From Pseudisothecium myosuroides (Eukaryota > Streptophyta > Bryopsida > Hypnales > Lembophyllaceae): a stretch of 64,000 nt of DNA. Under the pieces are notes generated by a model. It saw only the letters and a list, made by a program, of their open reading frames with translations. It did not search any database and had not been told where the DNA came from. The position numbers and the translations under genes are program-made. The DNA lies in NCBI GenBank assembly GCA_951799445.1, contig OX637288.1, positions 45,089,288 to 45,153,287 on the forward strand. The letters run 5' to 3'. Below, in pieces: positions 33,160 to 45,630 of this stretch (its first letter is position 1; each line of letters opens with the position of its first letter).

Positions 33160-34740
33160 TCATAACTAAAATTGCTCAAAATATGATAGTGGCATTTCGA
33201 TCAATATGGGATGCAAGAACTTGGAAATTGATAAAGTTTAGTGTATACAATCAAGACATGAAGTCTATAAAGGCTTAGTGTTGTTTTCTGGTAGAGAGCA
33301 TACTTTTGAAAATTGATAACTATTCCTATAATGCCTATATCAAGTTTGAGATTCAGTCTAGGAATTTAAAGTAGAAGGTTGTACTTTCATTATTAAAAGT
33401 AGTGTGTGCAAGAGTAAAAAATAAAAAACAACTTTGACATTCCTTTATTGAGAAAGAAAAAATATGAAGGATTTAGGGAGCTATAAAGAGAGAGCAACAA
33501 AAAAAGATTCTCAAAATGTAACCCTTTCCTTGCTTTTTGAAAAAATCCATAACTTCATTGTTCATAATGACTTAAGTGGCTAGCTTCAAGGATAAGAAAA
33601 AGGAGTTCAAAAACTACTTCAATATGCATTATCTAACATCCATTATCAAGTAATTATTGCCATTTTTGCTTTCCACTCTTTGTATTGCTCAATCCTATTA
33701 TTAGAATTTTTATTTTGAGTGAAAATTTGCTACAAAGTGATATCAAAATATATTAAGAAATTATTTGGAAATGTGAGTATTTTCTTTATCTCCATGAATG
33801 AAAAGCCTAAATTGCTACAAATTGAAGCAAAGTTTTCATTCATATTTTTTATGTTTTATCCATGTCCCTTTATGCGAGTAGCTTCATTGATCCAATGATG
33901 AATCAATGATTGTTGAATTCAATTTGTATAGTTTTGATGATTTATGTATAATTTTACCCTTTAACATTTTTTGGGTGATTTGAACTTCTACTAATATATT
34001 TATTCAAGCACATCTATCACTTACTATAATTTCATCAAATTTGGATCACACAAGAGATTATTTAAAAAATCTTTAACCAAAGGGTAGTCCAAATTTTGAA
34101 AATGTATAATAAAATGAAATTTAGAATAATAATTTGATGAAGTTTTTTAGACAATAATTTAAAAAAATGATCTACAAATTGTATCCATATGAATAGTTCT
34201 ACTATTTCATTAATTGAAAATTTCAATAAAATTTGAAATCAAAATTCCTTTTGAAATTGATTATAAAATATAATATATATAATTTTCACAATATTTAAAA
34301 AAAAATCAAATTGTTATGTTGTAATGCTGGCAATTATTTAAAATTTTGATTTTATCTATTTATCCATGTCATTTTTTGAATTGGAAAATTACTTTCGAAG
34401 TGAAACATACCTATAATCCTTAGACTATACTTCCTAATAATCAATGATACTTTTTACAAGTACCTCAACTAGTTCTTTGACAAATATTTCTAAGAATTGT
34501 ATATCATAAGGAGTGGTCTTCTAATAGTGAAGTGTAGTTACATTTATTTACCCTATTAATGAAGCTGTAAAAGTAGTGTCAATGCAAAATTAGAGTCACT
34601 ATAGAATATTTGTTAGATAGAAACTAGTACAATACAATGACAATTAAATTTTTGCTAATTTCAAATATTGTGAAGTTGGCAAATTAGTGTTCATGGGCTA
34701 ATAGGATGAATCATAGAAGTTGAATTAGCACTAATAGGAA
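32500..34740. other. AT-rich intergenic with (AT)n and old repeat relatives
   Basis: Includes an (AT)14 run at about 33128-33155 and, at about 34035-34330, a diverged relative of the repeat at 23185-23700. No gene visible. Confidence 0.5.
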
Positions 34741-34752
34741 GGTGGTCTTTAA

Positions 34753-35598
34753 CCTCTAAAGGACCAAGGAGCCCACTTTGGACTTTTTGAGAATTTGGAT
34801 AGGCTTCATAATTTGGAATTTTTGCATGTGTTTTTTAAGGTGGATACTACTCATCATAATCTATAGTGAAGCTTTGTTTTACGTCATTCTAATAAATATT
34901 GCAAATTTAGAAGTTTTTATTTTATTTTATTTTATTTCAATGCCAAACTAGGCAACAAAAAATACATTATTTTTTGGTGTTTTATAGATTAATATCCTAT
35001 TCAAAAACATTTGAACAATTTTACCAAATAGTGAGGTAAAAGTTACGAGGATTTTTATTTTTGGGCACTGAAGGTAGAGAAAATATGTAAAGTTGTCTTT
35101 TACTCTCAATTTTGAAAGTTAAAAAAAATCAAAATAAAAGATATTAATTATTTACTAGAACATTTTTACAATTGGAATTAATAATTATCAAAATTTTCCA
35201 AAAGTTATTAGCACATTAGCTTTATCCTTCCATTTTTACAATTTAAAAAAAAATGAATATAAGAGGTTTTTTTGGTTAAATTTTGTTTCATATGTTTTCG
35301 ACCTATTTTACAACATATTGACTAAAATGCAATAATGCACAAGTGTAGGACATATGTTTTTTTTTCTTAAAATGTTGAAAGACAAAACTTCACCTTTTGG
35401 AAGGGCTAGAAAAGTACACATTTTGACTTTTAGGCACATTGAACGTGTTTTCATTGGGGATATTCACTCTAAATTCTTTGGAAAATGTACTTGAATAAGT
35501 TAATTAAAGGATCCTATGGTTGAATTTGTTAAAAAATAAATATTGATGAATATTTTGACCTTGCTTAGGAGATAAGTGTTTTGAAGTAGTTTTAGGGA
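34753..35598 (+). mobile_element. TTAA-flanked CCCCTAAAGG element, copy F (old)
   Basis: Starts CCTCTAAAGGACCAAGG after TTAA (34749-34752) and ends AGTTTTAGGGA before TTAA (35599-35602). The interior is strongly diverged but keeps 'gttacgaggatttttatttttgggc', written here as evidence of the shared core, in the same order as the other copies. 846 bp. Confidence 0.6.
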
Positions 35599-35602
35599 TT
35601 AA

Positions 35603-36157
35603 GCATCAAGCTATAATACAAGGGCCACTTGGTGCTCCATGACCTCCTATCTATTACATTGATTCATCCCATCGAACAGTGCATATGACAATAATTTACC
35701 AAAGAGAGATAGTCTTTTGTAAATTTTTTTAGTACAAGATAAAATAGTCTTATTTTTTTACTGATAGATTTGTTTGGTTAGTATTCAAATTTCACAGTGA
35801 CACAAAATTTAAGTCCTCCCTATTAGAGTAAATAATTGTAGTGCATCCCCCAAATTATTCTTTATTCACAACAATATTTGGGCCAATGATATGATCACTA
35901 ACCTTAAAAGGATGATTTAATAATCTCTTGAAAGACAAATGAAGTTTAGAAAATATCCTATGACCTCAATTTTTGCTTTGATTTTTTGAATTTCAAAATA
36001 TAAGGTAGAAGGGCAAATTAAATTTTATAAATTAAATTTTCACTTCGTTTGTGCTATGTACAATTTGTTTTTATTTTTGCTTTTTACACTAGACATGATA
36101 GTTTTGGAGTGGCTTATAAAAAATGTAACTAAATGTTAGCAACATAACTATTTGTAA
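35603..36157. other. AT-rich intergenic, no gene
   Basis: Nothing recognised. Confidence 0.4.
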
Positions 36158-36158
36158 A

Positions 36159-37091
36159 CCCCAAAGGACAGTTGTCCCTTCGGGAGACAAATGGGATTTT
36201 AGGCAGGTACCTACGGGCTGAATTTTTGTTGTGATTTTTTGAAACTTTTTTTGAAGATAGATTAACTGATAAGCTTTGTGGGGATATAATTTTTTTCACA
36301 ATCGGTGCCTGGGAACAACAGTTATAACCAAATAAGCTCAAAACAGGGGATGGGGGGCAACCCGGGCAGCAAAACAAAATTTGTAAAAAATTGATTTTTT
36401 TTTAAAAATATTTTTTTCTCATAGATTATATTTTCGTCTATCTAGAAAGCTTTGATTCATTTCATTTGGATTTGTTATGAGAAAGTTATGGACATTCTTG
36501 TTTTTGGGGCAGTTAGAGCATCTTCTTGAAAAAAAATAACTTGTAGGATTCATTTTTGAATGCAATTTTTCAAATTTTTCTATTTTTCTATTTTTTGCAT
36601 GGTTTAGTTTACTTGCTAAAACAATCTTACCATTGGATTAGTGCATTTCAATTCCATCTAAAACATATGAATATTTTAGATTTTCCTTCTATCTTGTACC
36701 TACTTCTACTTAACAATTTTTTCTTAAGAACGATAATTAAGTTTTTTGAATTTTCTTTTTTCCTAGATTCTCAACTCAATTCTCCACTATAAATATTTAA
36801 AGCTCAAAAATCTGTAGTGCAAAAATTTTAAGCTAAAAATGTTTAAAGGCAAAAAATCTAGTCCCGCAATGTGCTGAAAAACTTGTTTTTTTCACTTTAA
36901 ACAAATGCAGATATCTTGCAATCTGTGTGGTCAAAACTTCTAAAAAAATTCCACACATTCTTATACTAAATAGGTGTAAGACCCTATGGTTAGATGTGCA
37001 AATTTTTTTTTCCAAATATTTTTAATTTTTGCTATAGAAATGGCAGTTTTGAGTGTTTTGTGGCTGAAAAGAGGCCTTGGGCCTTTAGGGG
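36159..37091 (+). mobile_element. TTAA-flanked CCCCTAAAGG element, copy D (complete, left end mutated)
   Basis: The left end reads CCCCAAAGGACAG after a mutated GTAA. The right end reads CCTTGGGCCTTTAGGGG before TTAA (37092-37095). The subterminal palindrome TTGTCCCTTCGGGAGACAA is intact. About 933 bp, noncoding. Confidence 0.8.
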
Positions 37092-37095
37092 TTAA

Positions 37096-38640
37096 TATGG
37101 GATAAATAATTCAAAAAGTGGATCTAAAAATAATTGGTATGGGAAGAAAGAATCTCTTGCCATTTCTATTTTAAGCATCTATTAGATTTTATTTGTTGGA
37201 AAAAATTGAATATTTGGTAGGGATGTGCTCGGATCCTATTTTTCACTTACAATATTCATAAAAGTGTAGGTTCAATTTAAGGTATACCTCTATTCACTCT
37301 AAGAATTTATGGTTTATTGACTCTATTAAGTGGGGTCAAAAATGCATGCTTAGAGAATCTAAATCTAATTTTAGCTTCAATCAAAATCGAACAAAAACTC
37401 ATTAACTTCCATCAAAAACCAACAAAAATTTAGATATGGTGTATTAATACTACAGACCATCCTCAAATGCTTATTTGGACGATTTTAGGTATATTCATCC
37501 AAAAAATGAGATATTGATTATATAAATGTCTTCAATTACTGACATTCTTCCAAAATACAATGAATTTTTCGCGTTACAAAAATGCTATGATCCAAGTATT
37601 TTCTACATCTGGTGGCTTCTCCTACCTCATCACTTTCTTCTTTCCAAAGGTCAACTATCCACGATGGATTCTATTCCCTGAAAGCGAGATCAAAGTCCAA
37701 GCTAGAAATCAACAAAATAACATTTTTTTTATAATCATATAATTCCTTCAAAAATAATGTTTTTTCAATCAAATAACTTATGTTCTCTTTCTTAATCACT
37801 CAACTACCAAAGTCCAAAATTTCAGCAAGAAAGACATATTTTTGGTGGAGATATTTAGGATTATTTGAGGAATGTTGCTTTCTGAGGACATCTATACAAG
37901 ATGTGCACAATTAAAACATGAGAGACTATAATGGACTAGTGTTAATTTTTGGTACACTTAAAGACAATAATTTGAAGATCAACAACTTGTTCATATTGTG
38001 TCCAAATAATGAATGCTAAAGTATGTTAGAATTCTCTTTCAGCTACCAATAAAATCCAAAAAAATTAGATTATATTTAACAATAGTAACTATACTCACTT
38101 GTAATTGGAGTTGATTATAGATCCACTTATTGACAAGTAAAGGTATGTGCAATTGAAAGAGGATTCCAACGGACTTTAGCATGCACTATTTTGACACAAT
38201 ATGAATAAATTATGAATTTTCAAAGTATTATCTCTAGGTGCACCAGAACCAACAATTGGCTCTTAGAACATTTGCATTGACACGAGCCAAACTTGGATGA
38301 CAAATCTTCCAATCTCCTCCAAATTTCTCATGGCACACAAACCTAGCAAGTCAAGCAATGGCCCATGAAATTATTTTTCATTCTAACTTTAGTAAGTTTT
38401 ATTCTATATTCCACTTGGTAATTGATTAATTGATATTTATGGGGCACATTTAGTGAGCATGGATGAAAAACAAGAATTTGAAGGGCTTTTCAAAAATAGA
38501 TGTAAAATTTGACAAATGTTTGTATGAATGCTCTCATAGACTTTCATATTTTGAGTGTATAGAATACATAAGGTGGGTATCCCCCAATCGCCACTTTTTG
38601 CTTCTGTGCCTAGATACTATTATTAGACTGGTTAAATTTT
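37096..38640. other. AT-rich intergenic, no gene
   Basis: Only short ORFs; no structured feature. A short block near 38150 resembles repeat R3. Confidence 0.4.
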
Positions 38641-38644
38641 CAAA

Positions 38645-38830
38645 ATTTCTTGCTGGCATTTAAAAAAAGGTCTCAACACACCAAAGAACGTGACATTTGG
38701 ATATTGTATGCAAAAGTTATGAAGGAACAAAGTGTGGACTATGTAAAATAATTTCTTTCATATAAGTACATAATTGGTTTAGGAGATGTATACAAAATAA
38801 AGATGGTGGGTTTAGGATTGATGGTACATT
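38645..38830. repeat. dispersed repeat R3, copy 2
   Basis: Second copy of the repeat at 21585-21790, same orientation. Confidence 0.7.
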
Positions 38831-39069
38831 TGGAAATGCCCACCTTAGGGCTTGCTTCTATTGGGCGCCTAGAAGGCCAACAATTAGAGGGGGCCTAGGA
38901 GTCCCACTTTTGGTGCTCCAAGTAGTTTCCATCACCACCACCTTCGTAAACCATTCTGAAACCGGAGCTATTAGAGCAATTGAATTAAAATAACGTGACA
39001 ACAATGCAATTGGCGAGAGATAGAATCTTTGACACCTCTTTAGAGATCTATTTGCTTTCACTTGCTATC

Positions 39070-39831
39070 GCATAGACAGTACGCCAGTCCCCCCTTATCT
39101 TTCTTCAACAAATAACCTCCTCCACACTTTTGGCCAGGCCCTCTAGCTCTACAAAAGCAAAATACATGGGCTAGAAACTAGAGCGGAGGCTAGAGCTCCG
39201 ACCCCAACGGAAAGCGCTTGGAGAGTCCAGGTCCGGGACCGCAATGTAAACGCGTTCCTATTGAGTGGGACCAATACCCAAGAAAAAGTGGCGCTTCTTA
39301 GTCCAAATGTAGATGTCGCATTTTGGGCAGCGTTGATTGTGGGTGGAGTCCAGCCGTAGATGCCTTAACGGGCAAATTTCTGTGTAAAACCACCGAAGCT
39401 CACGGAATGACTGACGGCACTCCAAGCCGGCAGCCATTTGGCAAAACTCACGAAAACTCCCCTGACGCCACAGGAATCGTCGTGCGGCTCACTTGCTTGT
39501 GACGCCCGTCACGCAAGCAATTGACGCAATGAAGGAGATAGTGTATCCATCAGTCGGCATTCGGTAGCATTTCCAGAGAGACAATCTTTGTTATTAGGTC
39601 ACCATTTTCCCCAACACGGTTGCCGTCAATTGCATTGACAGAGTCGTCGTCCTGGCTATGGCAAATTAACAGACCATTGTTCTCGATCTAGCTTTCTCAG
39701 GATCAGTTACGCGTTTGAGAATCGATACTCAACTTTCTCTTCCGATTCCAAAAGATCCGAAATTTGTGGGTTTGGTCACAGTAGTGTTGTGACTTATTGT
39801 CCGGCACGTGAAACCCTAAAATAGACCAGGC
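39070..39831 (+). promoter_or_regulatory. probable promoter and 5' UTR of the 39832 gene
   Basis: Higher G+C than the flanking repeats. A CACGTG-type G-box (ggcacgtgaaaccctaaaat) lies about 30 bp before the ATG at 39832. No transcription start can be fixed. Confidence 0.35.
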
Positions 39832-40092
39832 ATGGGGACGAAGTGGTGTTGTAGTGGGTTCCGAGAGCCTGAGAGCAAAGTGTATGCGGATCCGGATGGT
39901 GGGTCGAGCTTGACGGATGTGAGTCAGTTCGTGGAGGAGAGTAATTTGCAATTGGAAGTGGGAGACGAGATGGCGCCTGTGGCTGATACGTTTCGTGGCG
40001 TGGAGAATCTGAATGGGGTGTACAATTGGGAGGGGCCTGATAATGGATCGAAGGAGTTGCAGAGTGAGTGGAGGCAGCGCAAGCGTGTCGAG
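39832..40092 (+). CDS. candidate first coding exon, unknown protein
   Basis: The ATG at 39832 opens an 87-codon frame ending at a GAG|GTATTG donor in phase 0. The sequence starts MGTKWCCSGF and is acidic in the middle, ending with a basic RQRKRVE. The upstream region looks like a promoter. A plausible continuation is the open block at 40872-41105, also phase 0, perhaps through a short exon at the acceptor near 40766. I do not recognise a family. It could be a real gene or a decaying one. Confidence 0.45.
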
Positions 40093-40871
40093 GTATTGGT
40101 TCTATTCTTCTTGCAGTACAATTTGAGAGTAAGAGCGCGTGTTTTGTTTTGTGGTAGCGTTGGTGATGGTCTCGTAGACCTAGAGTTTGGAAATTGTTGT
40201 TGATGATTCTGTTGGTGGTAATTTGGCAATCGGTTAGAAAATTGGCGCTTCTATATGAATTTTGCCTCGAAGTGTTTCAGTTATGGGATTGGTGAAAAGG
40301 CTTGATTAGGGCAGAGAGGTTCCAATCTCTGGTTCTTATGTGAACTAATGAAGGGCAGTAAGGTAGAGTATACTATCTGCGTCACCTTAAGCATTTTAAC
40401 CAATATGTAGGAGTGTGCTTTCATTGGGATATCACTAAAGAGATGTGAAGAGATCAGTTCGGGTACAAAGAGCCAAACTCTCTTTCGATCAAAATTTTAT
40501 CGCTGTGCATGAATTTCTCGTGCAATTTTAAAGTGAGAGGTTTTAGACCACTACAATTGACCGTGCACAACTCCATTCAAGGATCAGTGGTTATGAACAT
40601 TTAGCCATGTCATGCTTAATCAGTCCAACCAAGAGTTTGAGTAGATGTGTTGTTGTTGGTAACATGGGTCAGAACAGGGGACGGGATCAGGGTCCTAATG
40701 GGTTTAGTATCCTCTACCTTACTACATGTACTCTGCCATGAAGTATCTCGTGACGTCTCTCTCAGTTGGAGGATTCGAGAAAAGCTTGCTTACGGCAGAG
40801 AGGTTCCAATGCCGGATTCGTATATGGAAACATGAATCGCAGTGTCTGACCCCTGATGTTGCTGTGAACAG

Positions 40872-41105
40872 AATTGCGAAAAGGATCACACAATACGAGC
40901 AAGTCTCGTTCTGAAGGATGCAGATCCAGAATGGGTGCACAGCAGTACCGACGGCGGCATGAAGCAAAGCGAGCTTCAGCGGAAAAGGGTTTTGAGTTTT
41001 TTTTGGAAAATTTTGCCTCAGAAAACGTGCAACAAGAATGCAGTGGAGCTGATTGAGTTTGCAAGAGACTCGGGCAATGAAGACTGCACTCTCCAAGAAC
41101 TGTGA
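40872..41105 (+). CDS. candidate downstream coding block of the 39832 gene
   Basis: After an AG acceptor (gtgaacag) a phase-0 frame reads 77 residues to a TGA. It includes ELQRKRVLSFFWKILPQKT and AVELIEFARDSGNEDC. The composition looks protein-like and the phase fits the exon at 39832. The intermediate splicing is unresolved: one option needs a 52-nt intron. A second frame is open across the same block, which lowers confidence. Confidence 0.3.
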   Translation, partial: NCEKDHTIRASLVLKDADPEWVHSSTDGGMKQSELQRKRVLSFFWKILPQKTCNKNAVELIEFARDSGNEDCTLQEL

Positions 41106-41109
41106 TGGC

Positions 41110-42690
41110 ACCGATCCAATCATATGGGCGAAGGGCTTGGTTTATATCATATCTGGAAGCTGCTACTTGCTGAGGGTGCAAGCTCACACCAAGAGTGTGC
41201 CTCCCTCACCGTAGAGCCTGCTTCCGAAACAAGAGTCACAGGTTTTTGTGGCCGTTCAGATGTGTGTAATCACATATTCTTGCTCCTTGACAAGCGCCCA
41301 ATGTGGGAGAAGTATATTGCTCCCGAGGGCGACAGGTATGGAATTGGAGGTTGCTGTACCCCTGCAGGTAGCTGCACCTTCCGGTCACGCCTTGACTTGG
41401 AATGTGCTGTCTGAGCTCTGTAGAGAGAGCCAGGTTGATAGTATAGAGCTTGTGCATATTAGTGGTTATTATATACGCCAGGATTACTGGTGCACCAATG
41501 GATCAGCATCAGAGGTATTCGCATATCGCTCCTCTATTCTTTAATAAGTGATTTTTTCCAGATGTTCCTTTGAAGAGTGTATCCATCAAAACAGAATTGG
41601 AGCTGTATACTTGTGTCTGTGAAATGCCCATCTGTGACGGTTTCCATCTCATATTGTGTGTGTTACAACCTGTACAGTACAGTCACCACGGATGAGAGCA
41701 GGACTGCAGGACATTGGTAAGGTAGTAGCAGTATTGACTACCATGTCCTGCGGGGTGGTTTACTGGTTTATTGCATTCTTGAGTCTTGGACTACTTGCTG
41801 TTCTCATTGTAGCTGTGCTGTGGTTGACTGCAAGTGTACCGACTCAAATGGATAGTGAAAGTGTTCTAAAATTGCCCACACACGATGCTGGAACTTAAAA
41901 GAGTTCACTGTGCGGACGGCTTTCAAGGAGCAATGAGCGGTTTAATATTCCCTCTTGTAATTAAATGCATTGAATATAAACAATTTGATTGTCCATCCAA
42001 AGCTTCGACTTTGATTGAAAAAATGGAAGCTTCATCAAAATATTTTTAGAAATAGTTTCTGAAAATATTGAGAAATCATTTTTCGAAATAGTTTTTTATA
42101 AAGCAAAACAGAGAATTTCAACCATAACATTGTCTGTACAAGCTTACATGGGTGACAACCCAAGAATATATGCTCAAAGCAAATAACCATCGTTTGTGTG
42201 AGTCATGGAAGTTGGGTCCTTTTATCGTTTGGGAGTACATTTGTTGTTAGATATTTGGGCTCTTTTGAAGTAAGAACTTACAAGACACTTTTCTACAATA
42301 ATGTTATGAGGAATATTCATGGGGATGAATTCGGTTTTTAAAAAAAATTCATAATTTGATGTAAGTTGCATTTCAATTACTTCACTTTTTGATGCCTTAA
42401 TCATTATTTTTTAATTCCCAAGGTTCATTCAAACATAGGAGTCAATGGTCTTTGCCACCCTATATGAACTCAATTATGGACCTACAATTCCAAAATTTGA
42501 AATTCATAATTAATTAAAATATATTTCAAAAAATGTGAATTTTAAAATAGCTGATGCAAAATGAAAATTATCAAAAATTATTTCAAAGTCTCAATCCTTT
42601 CTAAAAGAATTGCAAGATTGAAACTTCAAGGTCCTCTTGCCTATGCTCAAGAAATATAAAACAGATTGAAATCAAAGCATTGGAAGTCTT
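41110..42690. other. downstream sequence, no confident gene
   Basis: 41.1-41.9 kb has several medium ORFs. One at 41656-41898 (+) has two hydrophobic stretches that would form a membrane hairpin, but it has no splice support. From 41.95 kb the sequence is AT-rich and empty. Confidence 0.35.
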
Positions 42691-42695
42691 GTATA

Positions 42696-42859
42696 CACTA
42701 GAAGAAATATGTGTTTGCTTCAACAAAATCTACATGACGTGTTTGTTGAGGCAAACGCAAAGTCTGTGTTTTTTTGCATTTTCCAACGCAAATTTTGCGT
42801 TTGCCTCAACAAACACGTCATGTAGATTTTGTTAAGGCAAACACAAATTTCTTCTAGTG
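42696..42859. mobile_element. CACTA-type MITE, near-perfect foldback, TSD ATA
   Basis: 164 bp. Ends CACTAGAAGAAAT and ATTTCTTCTAGTG are perfect inverted repeats, with ATA at 42693-42695 and 42860-42862. Almost the whole body pairs: caaaatctacatgacgtgtt on the left has its complement on the right. High arm identity indicates a young element. Confidence 0.9.
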
Positions 42860-42862
42860 ATA

Positions 42863-44457
42863 GCATGTTTTCATAATATGCCTAAAAGCATATTGCTTTA
42901 ATTTTCTGTTTGGCTGAATGTAAAGTTATTTCTTAAAATGGGCAATGTATGACTCTTCTAGTGTACAAATGTTTTCCTTCTTCGATCCAAGATCCATGCC
43001 AAAGAATTGGAATATCCTAAACATGGCTTGATTCATCTTTGAATTGCACTTGGACCCAAGGTGTTTATAGATATTGGTTGTGTTGGTTAAACAATGAAGT
43101 GTAAGTGCTATTATTTGTGACCAAGTCTACACAAGCAAGTGCATTAGATTGACTGACACTAAAGCAATAAGAAATATCTAAGTAAATTGCGGCAAAATAA
43201 TATGTACAATGTTGCATATGTTTGTAGTTTAAATATAATGTTTTCACTAACTAAAGAACTTTAGTTTATAAATGTTAGTTTATGGTTCAGTCATCAAAAG
43301 CTATCCATTTGAATTGATACACCAATTTTGATGTAAACATTGAACCTTACTATATTTGAACAAAATAAGTCAAATTAGTCACTTATGTTCATAAGTTTCC
43401 ACTTTTTGCACCCTAATTGGATTTTGTGTTGCAAGGCTTTCAACCTTTGGGGTTCATGCTAAAACTATACAATCTTTTAATATAATCAAGGAGCCAATTT
43501 ATAGATAAATTGTATTTTGAAAAATTACAATGAATACAAAGTCACATTTTACAAGGTTTTAATATCTTTTGGTTTTGATTATCTACTATTTAGTTGGCTA
43601 GTATTTAGATGGATTGGATGCTTGATGTTAGGGATTCAAGAGCCAATTTGAAGAAAATTTGATTTACATTAAAAAACCAATGTATTTGAAGTGCAAGAAT
43701 ATGCTATAATATATCAATTTTACACATTCTTTAGCAATGTGACTACCTTGGTTACTTGGGTGCTTTATAATTTTTGTGCAAGGTTATGAATCAATTCACT
43801 TAAAGATGGGAAGAAAAAAAAACGTGAAAATGATGATCTTGTGTTTGGTTTTTTCTTAAACCTTAATTAATTCTGCTTCAAAAGCTCTAATTCTACATTG
43901 TCCTTCAAATGAAGCTCTTTTAGAGATCAATCTATGTGACAAAGGCCTTTCATTTGCAATGAATTGAATTCTCAGTGAAAACCAAGTTCTTCAAATTAGC
44001 ATTCCAATCTCTGAATGCTAGACAAGTTAGTCAATCTATCCAACTATCGACCTACCAAACTAAAGAGTCAAATAAAAACATACTAAACCTTGTGAATAAA
44101 GTAATTGTACCATCTTCTAAAATTTTCCCCTACACATTCCTATATAAATTATAAAACCTTTATTCATAGGAATCTAGAGTCAATTTTCAAGACACCTATT
44201 TTCAATACTTTGATAATTTATACTTTATTCATAGGGTGTCCAAAAAATGCATGCTAAGAGAATCTAAAATCTTGCCTTTGACTTCCAACAAGATCCAACA
44301 AAAGAATTTATATTTTAATAAAAGAACCCATTAGCTCAATTGCATATTTGGTTAATTTCAGGTGCTATAACCTTCATATCATTGTTTCCTATATCTACAA
44401 TAATACAATTTTTCGGATCCAACATTTTGTTGTGGTAGGAAAAGACTCAAAACAAGC
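42863..44457. other. AT-rich intergenic, no gene
   Basis: Short ORFs only. No recognised feature. Confidence 0.4.
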
Positions 44458-44621
44458 TTAGAGTGTGCTTACATGCTAGCCCAGTGGGCAACTTTGCGCC
44501 TATTTTAAGCAATAAGAAAAAATTGGCTCAACTAATTGTCTTGCCGGGGTGGACAACTCTATGGGTGGAAGCTAGTCAATCTTGAAATAATCTAATATGT
44601 AGAGAATTCTTAATGTATCCT

Positions 44622-45529
44622 TGTCATGACCTTTGTAACCCTCTTTAATGGATGAATGCATTGATAGATGAAAGAATTTATGATGATTTTGTCATGGCCT
44701 TCATATTATAATCTTTGATGGATGAATGCATTGATGGATGAGCTAATTCATCATGATGTGCACTAGTGGACAAGCAAAGATTGACTAGAGATAGATATCT
44801 TCAAATGCTGAATTTGTGTATTGGAGTTAGAGAACTCCAGTTGGATGACAAGTACACTGGAATCACTACAAGAGAAAGGGATGTTTCAAGTATAGTCCTA
44901 GTAGTATAGTGTTATAAGTAATGACTTTTTTAGGAGATTTTTAGTAAAATTTTACTAGAATTATATGTAATTTTAGTAAAATTTTAATTACTAAAAATCT
45001 CCTAAAAAGGTCATTACTTATAGGATTATACTACTAGAACTATATTTAAAACACCCCTCTTTCTTATAGTGAGTGCTTAAAGATAGATATCTCCAAATGA
45101 TGGATTTACACAGTGGAGTCAAACAACTTCGTTTTAATGACTGGTGTACTCGAGTTAGACAACTCTTAGATAAAAACAAGTGTGTTGGAACTTGGAGTTA
45201 GATTACTCCAAGTAGAAGATCAAGATTTTGATAAGATATGATTGAAAAAATATAACTAGAACTTTTACTTTAGTGGATGGTTTTAGATAAAACCAATGAT
45301 AAAAAGCTAAAGGTAGAAAAGAAGCCCTAGTCTATCTTAAAGACTAAAGGCCTTTATTGATAATCTCTATCATATAAAATGGCCTTTTGGGGGTGAGGAG
45401 ACTTTCTTTTGGAGATTGATCTCTCTGGTCGGATTGTCTCATGGGCGGTTTGAGCTCCTTGTAAAATGTTCTTCTTAATAAGTATATTTTGTGTTTGTAT
45501 TTAGAGTCCATTGTCGAAGATATGTAACA
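44622..45529. mobile_element. solo-LTR-like insertion, about 908 bp
   Basis: It starts TGTCATGACC and ends TATGTAACA (TG...CA). Flanks are ATCCT (44617-44621) and ATCCC (45530-45534), a 5-bp duplication with one mismatch. The intact Tourist copy has tatccc at the target. It contains degenerate internal tandem repeats and the CACTA MITE at 44864. No retrotransposon genes are present. Confidence 0.65.
44864..45071. mobile_element. CACTA-type MITE inside the LTR-like insert
   Basis: Ends CACTACAAGAGAAAGGGATG and CACCCCTCTTTCTTATAGTG. It is the same family as 14410-14616 and of the same length (208 bp). The flanks AAT and AGT differ at one base. Confidence 0.85.
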
Positions 45530-45630
45530 ATCCCCACCCACCAAGTCCACATGAAAGTGCAATTGTTATTTTCACCTGTAGCACCCCTGTGAAGTTTTCC
45601 CACCCACCAATACACATAAGGAGGCCCTTA

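Larger units (their letters stand above)
44461..45627 (+). mobile_element. Tourist-like MITE interrupted by an LTR-like insert
   Basis: Flanked by TTA at 44458-44460 and 45628-45630. The two halves (44461-44621 and 45530-45627) together align with the intact copy at 45631-45894. They share 'gcccagtgggcaactttg', 'gctagtcaatcttgaaataa' and 'ccacatgaaagtgcaattg'. The left terminus has decayed. Confidence 0.8.

Noticed and set aside
40722..41187. Minus-strand frames of 133-141 codons opposite the 39832 gene region
   Set aside because: Two overlapping frames on the same strand, neither with recognisable motifs; the plus strand has better splice and start evidence.
41656..41898. Plus-strand ORF with two hydrophobic stretches
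   Set aside because: It could be a membrane protein exon, but there is no acceptor, partner exon or family match; not listed as a gene.
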